Shown in pieces: positions 17,589-24,956 of a stretch of 64,000 nucleotides of DNA. The DNA comes from Ktedonobacterales bacterium. Lineage in GTDB: Bacteria > Chloroflexota > Ktedonobacteria > Ktedonobacterales > DATBGS01. The notes under the pieces are model-generated. The model searched no databases. It saw nothing but the letters and a program-made list of their open reading frames with translations, and was not told the origin of the DNA. Location: positions 1-64,000 of the forward strand of contig DATBHW010000045.1 of assembly GCA_036557285.1 (NCBI GenBank). The letters are read 5' to 3'. The position numbers were made by a program, and so were the translations under genes. The first letter of the stretch is position 1, and each line of letters begins with the position of its first letter.

Positions 17589-17639
17589 TCTTGATACGAT
17601 CTTAACCCTTCGGGCCGCCTTTCTTGATGGGGTCTTGAC
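17589..17639 (+). promoter_or_regulatory. operator array upstream of the receiver-kdpFABC operon
   Basis: Four TCTTRAY heptamers start at 17589, 17600, 17622 and 17633 (spacings 11, 22 and 11 bp), so all lie on one face of the helix. GGCTATGCTTC follows at 17648-17658, probably including the -10. The layout matches the array at 14694-14750, which supports shared control of both operons by KdpE. Confidence 0.7.
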
Positions 17640-17715
17640 CTGGGCAGGCTATGCTTCCCTTTAGAGGGAACAGAGGCCAAGGGCATGGCTGGATACCTAT
17701 TAAGGAGGGTTTCTG

Positions 17716-18171
17716 ATGGCACGCATCCTGGTCGTGGAAGATGAAGCGCCGCTGCGGCGTATCATTGTCCTCAATCTGGTTCGGCGGGGCCACACGGTGA
17801 TCGAGGCTGAGGGCGTTGCCTCTGCCCAGGAAGCGTTGGCCGCCTTTGCGCGGCAGTTCGATCTGATCTTGCTTGACCTGAACCTGCCCGACCGCACCGG
17901 ATGGGATCTGCTGCGCGCGCTGGAACAGACCAATGCCCCACCTTATCCAGAGCAGGCTGAACGCGCCAGGGCGCCTGCGGTCATTATCATCACCGCCGTT
18001 CGTCCCGTGCGCAGCCGCCTGGAGGCATTTCATCCGGTTGCAGTGCTGCTTAAACCGTTTCCCATTGAGGCGCTGCTGCGCCTCATTCAGCGGGTGCTGG
18101 GCGCATCCTCTGTCGAACTAGCCGAGGATGCCGAAGATCAGTACAACCCCTCAGAAAAGGAGCGTACCTGA
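17716..18171 (+). CDS. stand-alone receiver-domain protein
   Basis: A 151-residue CheY-like protein after AAGGAGGG. It has the receiver residues: acidic pocket VVEDEAP, phosphoacceptor Asp54 in LILLDLNLPD, Thr in IIITAV, and Lys in VLLKPFP. There is no output domain; the last ~25 residues are a polar tail. An insertion (PPYPEQAERARA) lies before the fourth strand. It leads the kdpFABC operon and overlaps the region of the micropeptide at 18173, so it may be phosphorylated by, or compete for, the Kdp kinase (inferred). Confidence 0.85.
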   Translation: MARILVVEDEAPLRRIIVLNLVRRGHTVIEAEGVASAQEALAAFARQFDLILLDLNLPDRTGWDLLRALEQTNAPPYPEQAERARAPAVIIITAVRPVRSRLEAFHPVAVLLKPFPIEALLRLIQRVLGASSVELAEDAEDQYNPSEKERT

Positions 18172-18172
18172 G

Positions 18173-18256
18173 ATGTATGACCTGCTGGTCGTCGTCGTGG
18201 CCCTGATCACCTTTGTGGCCCTGGGCGCTTTCGTGTTCTTTTGCAAGCGCATCTAA
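18173..18256 (+). CDS. 27-residue membrane micropeptide
   Basis: An ATG one base after the receiver stop codon opens a 27-codon frame: MYDLLVVVVALITFVALGAF followed by VFFCKRI. It is one hydrophobic helix with a short positively charged C-terminus. The preceding AAAAGGAG serves as a ribosome binding site. It is placed directly before kdpF in the operon and resembles KdpF in size. It may be a second small subunit or a stabiliser of the Kdp complex. It does not carry the KdpF LLRP ending. Confidence 0.6.
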   Translation: MYDLLVVVVALITFVALGAFVFFCKRI

Positions 18257-18290
18257 GGATGCGCGTATACCTTTAAGGAGTATGGTCTTC

Positions 18291-18377
18291 ATGTTGGAGT
18301 ACCTTCTTGTGGGGATCGTGGCGCTGCTCGTCGGCATCTATCTGTTTGCCGCCCTGCTGCGGCCCGACTGGTTCTAG
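18291..18377 (+). CDS. kdpF: KdpF, small subunit of the K+-transporting ATPase
   Basis: A 28-residue peptide starting MLEYLLVGIVALLVGIYLFA and ending in ALLRPDWF, the classic KdpF form: one transmembrane helix, then L-L-R-P. TAAGGAG lies 10 nt upstream. KdpF stabilises the KdpABC complex. It is followed 15 nt later by kdpA. Confidence 0.9.
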   Translation: MLEYLLVGIVALLVGIYLFAALLRPDWF

Positions 18378-18392
18378 GGGAGGAGGTTGATA

Positions 18393-20264
18393 ATGGCTGT
18401 CACGATGCGCAGATTCCCCCTCCCAACACTCAAGCAAAGCGCCTTGATCGTCGTGCTGGCGGTGGCGGCCCTGATCCCGCTCATCTGGCTGGTTGCCATC
18501 GGCCTGATTACGTTCAACGCCGAAGTTCAGGTTGCTATCCTCTTTGGGTTGGTGCTGCTGGTGACGAAACCGCTGGGCCTGTATATGTATCATATTTTTC
18601 GCGGCGACCGCACCTGGCTCTCGCCTGTGCTGCGCCCGGTGGAGCGAGCTATCTATTGGGTCTGTGGCATTCACCAGGAGCAAGAGCAAGGCTGGGTGGG
18701 CTATACCATTGCCATGCTCCTGTTTATAGTGGTTGGCTTGCTGCTGCTCTATCTGATTGAGCGCCTTCAGGGTGTCTTGCCGCTGAATCCTGAACATGTG
18801 GGAGGTGTTGAGCCAGGGCTGGCCTGGAATACCGCTGTCAGCTTTTCCACCAACACCAACTGGCAGAATTACGCTGGCGAGCAGACCATGAGTTACTTCA
18901 CTCAGATGGCCGGGCTGGCCGTCCACAACTTCACTTCCGCTGCCGTTGGCATTGTCCTGGCGGTTGCGGTGGTGCGTGGCTTCACTCGCCGCAACGCCCG
19001 CTCACTGGGCAACTTCTGGGTTGATCTCACGCGCTGTATCCTGTACCTGCTGTTGCCCATCTGCATCGTCGGGGCTATCTTTCTAGTTTCGCAGGGCGTC
19101 ATCCAGAACTTCAACGACTATATAGTCGTCCACACGCTGGAAGGCAAGACACAAACCCTGGCGATGGGTCCGGTGGCTTCGCAAGAGATCATCAAAGAAT
19201 TGGGCACCAACGGCGGCGGCTTCTTCAATACCAACTCTGCCCATCCTTTTGAGAATCCCAACGCACTGACAGACCTGGCGGAGATGTTTGCCATCTTGAT
19301 GATTCCGGCAGGTCTTGTCTACTTCTTTGGCAAGATGGCGGGAAGCACCAGACAGGGCTGGGCGCTCTTTGGCGCGATGGCCTTCCTTTATCTGGTGGCC
19401 GTCTTTATCGTCATCCCTGCCGAGCAGGTTGGCAATCCACTGTTGACGACGCAGCATGTCGGCAATCAGACGTTCACCGTTGACCAATCCATCCATACCG
19501 GAACCATCTCCTCTTCCGGGGGCAACCTGGAAGGCAAGGAGGTGCGCTTCGGCATCACCAATTCGGCGCTGTGGGCTGTGACCACGACGGTCACATCCTG
19601 CGGGGCAGTCAACAGCTTCCTTGATAGTTATACACCGCTGGGGGGCATGATCCCCTTGGGGAATATTGCCCTGGGCGAGATTGTCTTTGGCGGGACCGGC
19701 TCTGGGCTGTATGGCATGATCATGTTTGCCATCCTCGCGGTTTTTATTGCCGGGTTGATGGTGGGACGCACGCCCGAATATCTGGGCAAGAAAATCGAAG
19801 GCAAAGAAATGAAGATGGCAGCTCTGGCGCTGCTGATCTTACCCCTGAGCATCCTGGGCTTTTCCGCCATTGCCAGCGTTACTCCTGTGGGCGTCGGCCC
19901 CATTCACAATGCCGGGCCACACGGCCTCTCAGAAATCCTCTACACCTACCACTCCACCACTGGCAACAACGGGTCGGCCTTTGCCGGGTTGGGGAGCAAC
20001 ACGCCCTTCTACAACTGGACGCAGGCGTTTGCCATGCTCATCGGGCGCATGCTCTTCGTCATTCCGCTCATGGCAATCGCCGGGTCGGTTGCGCGAAAGA
20101 AGATCGTGCCAGCGGGAGCGGGAACTTTGCCCACCGGGGGACCGCTCTTCTCGGCGCTACTGGTTGGGGTGATCCTGATAGTTGGCGCCCTGACCTTCAT
20201 CCCAGCCTATGCGCTTGGTCCGATTATCGAACAACTCTTGATGTGGGCAGGGAAGATATTCTAG
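18393..20264 (+). CDS. kdpA: K+-transporting ATPase subunit A
   Basis: A 623-residue membrane protein; ATG 18393 is chosen because GGGGAGGAGG lies 7 nt upstream. This subunit binds and channels K+ in the KdpFABC high-affinity pump. It shows KdpA signatures: SFSTNTNWQNYAGEQTMSYF, GTNGGGFFNTNSAHPFENP, TSCGAVNSFLDSYTPLGGM and GGTGSGLYGMIMFAILAVF, which form selectivity-filter regions. It is slightly longer than the usual ~560 residues. It lies between kdpF and kdpB, 21 nt before the latter. Confidence 0.97.
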   Translation: MAVTMRRFPLPTLKQSALIVVLAVAALIPLIWLVAIGLITFNAEVQVAILFGLVLLVTKPLGLYMYHIFRGDRTWLSPVLRPVERAIYWVCGIHQEQEQGWVGYTIAMLLFIVVGLLLLYLIERLQGVLPLNPEHVGGVEPGLAWNTAVSFSTNTNWQNYAGEQTMSYFTQMAGLAVHNFTSAAVGIVLAVAVVRGFTRRNARSLGNFWVDLTRCILYLLLPICIVGAIFLVSQGVIQNFNDYIVVHTLEGKTQTLAMGPVASQEIIKELGTNGGGFFNTNSAHPFENPNALTDLAEMFAILMIPAGLVYFFGKMAGSTRQGWALFGAMAFLYLVAVFIVIPAEQVGNPLLTTQHVGNQTFTVDQSIHTGTISSSGGNLEGKEVRFGITNSALWAVTTTVTSCGAVNSFLDSYTPLGGMIPLGNIALGEIVFGGTGSGLYGMIMFAILAVFIAGLMVGRTPEYLGKKIEGKEMKMAALALLILPLSILGFSAIASVTPVGVGPIHNAGPHGLSEILYTYHSTTGNNGSAFAGLGSNTPFYNWTQAFAMLIGRMLFVIPLMAIAGSVARKKIVPAGAGTLPTGGPLFSALLVGVILIVGALTFIPAYALGPIIEQLLMWAGKIF

Positions 20265-20285
20265 AGGGCAAAGAAAGCAAAAACC

Positions 20286-22469
20286 ATGTCAGCATACGAA
20301 GAGAACCCATCACAGGCAGCGCCTCAAGCGTCGGCCAAAAATGTGCCGGTAGACCCTCCAGAGACGACCGGGGATGGCGGGAAGGAGAGCGTGAGCAGCC
20401 GCCGACACAAGACCTCGCTCTTTGATCGCAAAATCCTGGCGCGGGCGATCATTGATTCGTTCATCAAGCTCAATCCGCGTGCGCAGGCGCGCAACCCGGT
20501 CATGTTCGTAGTGGAAATCGGCAGCGTCATCACGACTATTGAGTTTGTCCGCGCGCTGTTTGATCCGTCGCTGCGCAGCGACCTGGGCTTTACGCTGGCC
20601 GTCTCCATCTGGCTCTGGTTTACGGTACTCTTTGCCAACTTTGCCGAGGCGATGGCTGAGGGGCGCGGCAAAGCTCAGGCCGATACCTTGCGCCGCGCCC
20701 GCACCGAAACCCAGGCTAAGCTGCTCAAAGAGGGGGCCAGAGGACGCGAGAGTCCATTTATCCTGACGCCCGCGCCGCAGTTGCGCAAAGGCAATCTGGT
20801 GCTGGTCGAAGCGGGAGACCTGATCCCCGGCGATGGCGAAGTGGTCGAAGGCGTCGCGTCCGTTGATGAATCGGCCATCACGGGCGAGTCGGCGCCGGTC
20901 ATCCGCGAGAGCGGCGGGGACCGTTCGGCAGTCACGGGCGGAACGAGGGTTCTGTCCGATTGGATCATTGTCCAGATCATGTCCAATCCAGGTGAAACCT
21001 TTCTGGATCGCATGATTGCGCTGGTCGAAGGCGCGGCCAGACAAAAGACGCCCAACGAGATTGCGCTCAACATTCTGCTGGCGAGCCTGACCATCATCTT
21101 CCTGCTGGCGGTGGTGACGTTGGAACCGTTTGCCATCTATTCAGGCAGCCCGGTCTCGATTACCATCTTGATCGCCTTACTCGTCTGTCTGATTCCTACC
21201 ACGATTGGTGGGCTGCTCTCGGCTATTGGCATCGCGGGCATGGACCGGCTGGTCCAGCGCAATGTGCTGGCGCTGAGTGGGCGCGCTGTTGAGGCTGCGG
21301 GCGATGTTGATGTCTTGCTGCTGGATAAAACCGGCACCATCACGCTGGGCAACCGCATGGCAAGCGAGTTCATCGCGCTGCCAGGGGTCAGCGAAGGGGA
21401 ACTGGCCGACGCGGCCCAACTGGCCTCGCTCAGCGATGAAACGCCGGAGGGCCGCTCGATTGTGGTGCTGGCGAAAGCGCGCTATCAGTTGCGCGGGCGC
21501 GAGGTGGCCGCGCATAACATGACCTTCATCCCTTTCAGCGCCCAGACGCGCATGAGCGGGGTCGATCTGGATACGCCAAATGGCACGCGGCGCCAGATTC
21601 GCAAAGGCGCGGGCGATGCGGTGGCCGCCTTTGTGCAAGAGGCTGGAGGGCAGAACCCCAAGGAGTTGGCCCCCATTGTCGAACGCATCGCGCGGGCGGG
21701 CGGCACGCCGCTGGTTGTGGCCGAGAATGACCGCACGCTCGGCGTCATCTATCTCAAAGACATCGTCAAGGGCGGCATGCGCCAGCGTTTCGAGCAACTG
21801 CGCAAGGTGGGCATCCGCACCGTGATGATTACCGGCGACAACCCGCTGACCGCCGCTGCCATCGCCAGAGAAGCGGGAGTTGATGACTTTCTGGCTCAGG
21901 CCACGCCAGAGACCAAGCTGAAACTCATCAAACAAGAGCAGGAGGGGGGCAGGCTCGTCGCCATGACGGGCGATGGCACCAACGACGCGCCCGCGCTGGC
22001 ACAGGCCGATGTGGGCGTGGCGATGAACACCGGCACCCAGGCCGCCAAAGAGGCGGGCAACATGGTCGATCTGGACTCCAATCCCACCAAGCTGATTGAG
22101 ATTGTCGAGGTTGGCAAGCAGTTGCTGATCACGCGCGGCGCGCTGACGACATTCAGCATCGCCAACGATGTGGCGAAGTACTTCGCTATCATTCCGGCGA
22201 TGTTCTCTGTTGCCTATCCGGCGCTGAACAGCCTCAACATCATGCGCCTGACGACGCCCCACAGCGCCATCCTTTCCGCCGTGATCTTCAACGCCCTCAT
22301 CATCGTCGCGCTGATTCCGCTGGCGCTGCGCGGGGTAAAGTACCGCCCGCTGGGAGCGGCAGCCATCTTGCAGCGCAATCTGATTATCTACGGTATCGGA
22401 GGAATCATCGCCCCATTCCTGGGGATCAAGGCCATTGACCTGATCCTGGCCGCCCTGGGTCTGGCATAG
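20286..22469 (+). CDS. kdpB: K+-transporting P-type ATPase subunit B
   Basis: A 727-residue catalytic P-type ATPase subunit that hydrolyses ATP to drive K+ uptake. Motifs: actuator-domain TGES ([11 protein letters not shown]), phosphorylated Asp347 in [10 protein letters not shown], nucleotide-binding [14 protein letters not shown], hinge [10 protein letters not shown], and [18 protein letters not shown]. The first ~45 residues are an extra polar extension compared with E. coli KdpB (682 residues). The membrane helices flank the actuator and P/N domains as expected. Confidence 0.97.
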   Translation: MSAYEENPSQAAPQASAKNVPVDPPETTGDGGKESVSSRRHKTSLFDRKILARAIIDSFIKLNPRAQARNPVMFVVEIGSVITTIEFVRALFDPSLRSDLGFTLAVSIWLWFTVLFANFAEAMAEGRGKAQADTLRRARTETQAKLLKEGARGRESPFILTPAPQLRKGNLVLVEAGDLIPGDGEVVEGVASVDESAITGESAPVIRESGGDRSAVTGGTRVLSDWIIVQIMSNPGETFLDRMIALVEGAARQKTPNEIALNILLASLTIIFLLAVVTLEPFAIYSGSPVSITILIALLVCLIPTTIGGLLSAIGIAGMDRLVQRNVLALSGRAVEAAGDVDVLLLDKTGTITLGNRMASEFIALPGVSEGELADAAQLASLSDETPEGRSIVVLAKARYQLRGREVAAHNMTFIPFSAQTRMSGVDLDTPNGTRRQIRKGAGDAVAAFVQEAGGQNPKELAPIVERIARAGGTPLVVAENDRTLGVIYLKDIVKGGMRQRFEQLRKVGIRTVMITGDNPLTAAAIAREAGVDDFLAQATPETKLKLIKQEQEGGRLVAMTGDGTNDAPALAQADVGVAMNTGTQAAKEAGNMVDLDSNPTKLIEIVEVGKQLLITRGALTTFSIANDVAKYFAIIPAMFSVAYPALNSLNIMRLTTPHSAILSAVIFNALIIVALIPLALRGVKYRPLGAAAILQRNLIIYGIGGIIAPFLGIKAIDLILAALGLA

Positions 22470-22485
22470 GCGAGGAGTATCTGCC

Positions 22486-23169
22486 ATGAGCAAGCAACCG
22501 CAAGACTCTCATCTCGAAGAAGCCCCAGAAGCCGCTGCTGAAACCCCGCCAGCCACACCGCGCGGGCGCGGGAAACTCATCCTTGATTATCTGCGGCCCG
22601 CCATTGTCCTGACGCTGGTGATGACTATCATCCTGGGATTCGCCTATCCCCTGGTGATTACCGGTGTGGCGCAGGTGCTATTCAACTATCAGGCTAATGG
22701 CAGCCTGGTCACTAACAATGGGCAGACCATCGGCTCCGAACAGATTGGGCAGGAGTGGACGGACCCCAGGTACTTTCACGGGCGGCCATCGGCAACACTG
22801 AGCAATGATGGCTCGCAGTCCCAACCCTATAACGGCGCAAACTCCAGCGCCTCGAATAATGGTCCGACCAGCAGCAATCTGCAAGCCGAGGTGCAGGCAG
22901 AACTCAAGCTGCTCAAAGAAGAGGAGGCATGTAACGTCCCCGGAACCCCGATTCCGGTCGATCTCGTGACCAGTTCGGGATCAGGGCTGGACCCCGATAT
23001 TTCTGTTGCAGGAGCCATGTATCAGGCGTGCCGCGTGGCAAAAGAGCGCGGGATGCTGTTGAAGCAGGTGCAAGATCTCATCCAGAGCCACATCCATGAC
23101 CGCAACCTGGGCGTGCTTGGCGAACCGTATGTCAACGTGCTGGAACTCAACCTGGCGCTGGACGGCTAA
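22486..23169 (+). CDS. kdpC: K+-transporting ATPase subunit C
   Basis: A 227-residue protein with one N-terminal membrane helix (LRPAIVLTLVMTIILGFAYP, about residues 38-60) followed by the extracellular KdpC domain: GQEWTDPRYFHGRPSAT, SGSGLDPDISVAGAMYQACR and NVLELNLALD. KdpC associates with KdpB and raises ATP affinity. The ~30-residue polar N-terminus (EEAPEAAAETPPATPRGRG) is longer than in enterobacteria. It starts 16 nt after kdpB. Confidence 0.96.
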   Translation: MSKQPQDSHLEEAPEAAAETPPATPRGRGKLILDYLRPAIVLTLVMTIILGFAYPLVITGVAQVLFNYQANGSLVTNNGQTIGSEQIGQEWTDPRYFHGRPSATLSNDGSQSQPYNGANSSASNNGPTSSNLQAEVQAELKLLKEEEACNVPGTPIPVDLVTSSGSGLDPDISVAGAMYQACRVAKERGMLLKQVQDLIQSHIHDRNLGVLGEPYVNVLELNLALDG

Positions 23170-23201
23170 GCTGAATACACGAAGAAAAGAGGTGAAGTCC
23201 T

Positions 23202-24440
23202 ATCGCCAGCTACGAGACAGCACAAGAGCCGGAACGCCCGGACCCGGAAAAACTACTTGACCGGTATAAACTGCGCGATGCCCAGCCACCTGAAGTGAGC
23301 GCCGGGGATATGTCAACTTCTCTTGAAGAGAGGAAGCCACAACGGGGACGGCTGCGCATCTACCTGGGCATGGCCGCCGGAGTTGGCAAAACCTACGCGA
23401 TGCTCAATGAAGGACGCCGACGCAAAGGGCGAGGAACAGATGTGGTCATCGGCTACGTGGAAACACATGGTCGGACCCTCACCGAGCAGCAAATCGGCGA
23501 CCTCGAAGTGGTGCGGCGCAAGAAAGTAACGTATCGAGGCATCACGCTGGAAGAGATGGATACGGAGGCAGTACTGGCCCGGCATCCCCAGGTCGCGCTG
23601 GTTGATGAGTTGGCCCATACCAATGCCCCCGGCTCCAAAAACACCAAGCGATACCAGGATGTGGAGGAATTACTGGCGGCAGGCATTACCGTCATCTCTA
23701 CCCTCAATATCCAGCATCTGGAGGGGCTGAATGATATTGTTGAGGCCATCACTGGCGTTCGCCAGCGTGAGACGCTGCCTGATCGCATTCTGGATGAGGC
23801 CGACGAGGTGGAACTTGTCGACATAGCCCCCGATGCCTTGCGGGCGCGCCTGCGTCATGGCAATGTTTACCCACCGGAGCGCGCTCTCAAGGCCCTGGAA
23901 AATTACTTCTCCCAGAGCAACTTGACGGCGCTGCGCGAACTGGCGCTCCGGCGCACAGCCGAAAAAACCGAGACCCAGCTTGAAGCACTGATGCAGGGCC
24001 GCGAGGAGGCTGGGGAGCTTGCCTGGGCCACGACCGCGACTGAGCGGGTGATGGTCGCCTTCGATGGCCGCTCGCATTCTCAGCAGTTGCTGCGCGATGC
24101 CTGGCGGCTGGCGCGTGGCCTCAAAGCGCCTCTCCTGGCCGTCACCGTTGTGACCCCGCGCCGTTTCCTCCCTGCCCACTCGCCAGCCGTCGAACAGTTG
24201 AGCGAGCAGATACGCCTGGCGGAAGACCTGGGAGCGGAGGTTCTGCGCGTGGAAGGACACGATATTGCGGCTAGCTTAGCAAAGGTCGCGCGTGAGCGGC
24301 ATATCACCCAGATCGTGATTGGTCAACCTACCCGAAGCCGCTGGCATTATCTGCTCTATGGTTCGGTGGTGAACCGGCTCTTACGCGAGCCTATCGGGGC
24401 AGATATTCATGTGGCGCCGACAGGCCGCCACCGAACTTGA
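23202..24440 (+). CDS. KdpD N-terminal sensor domain plus USP domain, stand-alone
   Basis: About 412 residues. The KdpD domain has RGRLRIYLGMAAGVGKTYAM with a Walker A-like GVGKT, ending near IVEAITGVRQRETLPDRILD. A USP-like domain follows (~290-412) with VMVAFDGRSHSQQLLRDAWR and IVIGQPTRSRWHYLLYGSVV. The kinase part of KdpD is not here; it is encoded at 14.9 kb. The family-conserved ERPDPEKLLDRY lies upstream of the only canonical in-frame start, GTG 23295. The frame is closed at 23193 (TGA), and AGAGGTG stands 7 nt before an ATC at 23202, so an ATC start is likely. Treat the start as uncertain. Confidence 0.85.
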   Translation: MASYETAQEPERPDPEKLLDRYKLRDAQPPEVSAGDMSTSLEERKPQRGRLRIYLGMAAGVGKTYAMLNEGRRRKGRGTDVVIGYVETHGRTLTEQQIGDLEVVRRKKVTYRGITLEEMDTEAVLARHPQVALVDELAHTNAPGSKNTKRYQDVEELLAAGITVISTLNIQHLEGLNDIVEAITGVRQRETLPDRILDEADEVELVDIAPDALRARLRHGNVYPPERALKALENYFSQSNLTALRELALRRTAEKTETQLEALMQGREEAGELAWATTATERVMVAFDGRSHSQQLLRDAWRLARGLKAPLLAVTVVTPRRFLPAHSPAVEQLSEQIRLAEDLGAEVLRVEGHDIAASLAKVARERHITQIVIGQPTRSRWHYLLYGSVVNRLLREPIGADIHVAPTGRHRT

Positions 24441-24956
24441 GCGGACGCTTCCGATAGTAGTCCTGGCTGAGTCCTCTGACAATACTGAGCCTTCCCTCAT
24501 AGAGTGTTCGTGGCCGGTTGCTAAAGTTTGCCCGCACATTCTCGTTTCAGCCAGAGCAGGTGTATGGTGGTATATCGGTGTTGGAACTGTTTGTTGGATT
24601 CATAGCGCATCCTCATCTTTCCTTGCGTATTCTGACATGTTTGACAGCCCGTTGCTTCGGGTGTATGCTTGTCCTGTGGTGAGGCTGGTTCCCCTTGAAA
24701 ATCGCGAAGAGGGTAAAACAGGCGCGTCCTCTGACCACTTTTCGGCAAGCGTCCGTTCAACGGATAAGCACAGAGCCAAAGGTCGAGAGGAAAGACAAGC
24801 ATTCTCCGACTCCGGCGCGTGTCGTCGGCAGGAGATAGAGGCCGTTAGCAGTTCGGCCAGTATGGCTCACGTTTGCCTGGTCAGTCCAGCCAAGGGCGCT
24901 GGCGGCAGCAGGAGCCATACCAACCAATCAATAGTTCGCTAGCGATTGTGATACTG
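24441..24956. other. 516-bp intergenic region, Kdp locus to lanthipeptide cluster
   Basis: It separates the plus-strand Kdp operon from the converging exporter gene. A continuous plus-strand frame (24409-24942) exists, but its composition (Ser, Cys and Trp scattered, no ribosome binding site) does not look coding. I see no convincing terminator, tRNA or riboswitch here. Confidence 0.5.

Noticed and set aside
24409-24942. 177-codon frame overlapping the KdpD/USP gene
   Set aside because: No ribosome binding site, overlaps a conserved gene end, and amino-acid composition is atypical. More likely chance.
24441-24956. c-di-AMP or other riboswitch in the Kdp-lanthipeptide intergenic region
   Set aside because: No conserved core of a known class recognised, and the region is between convergent genes, where a leader is not expected.
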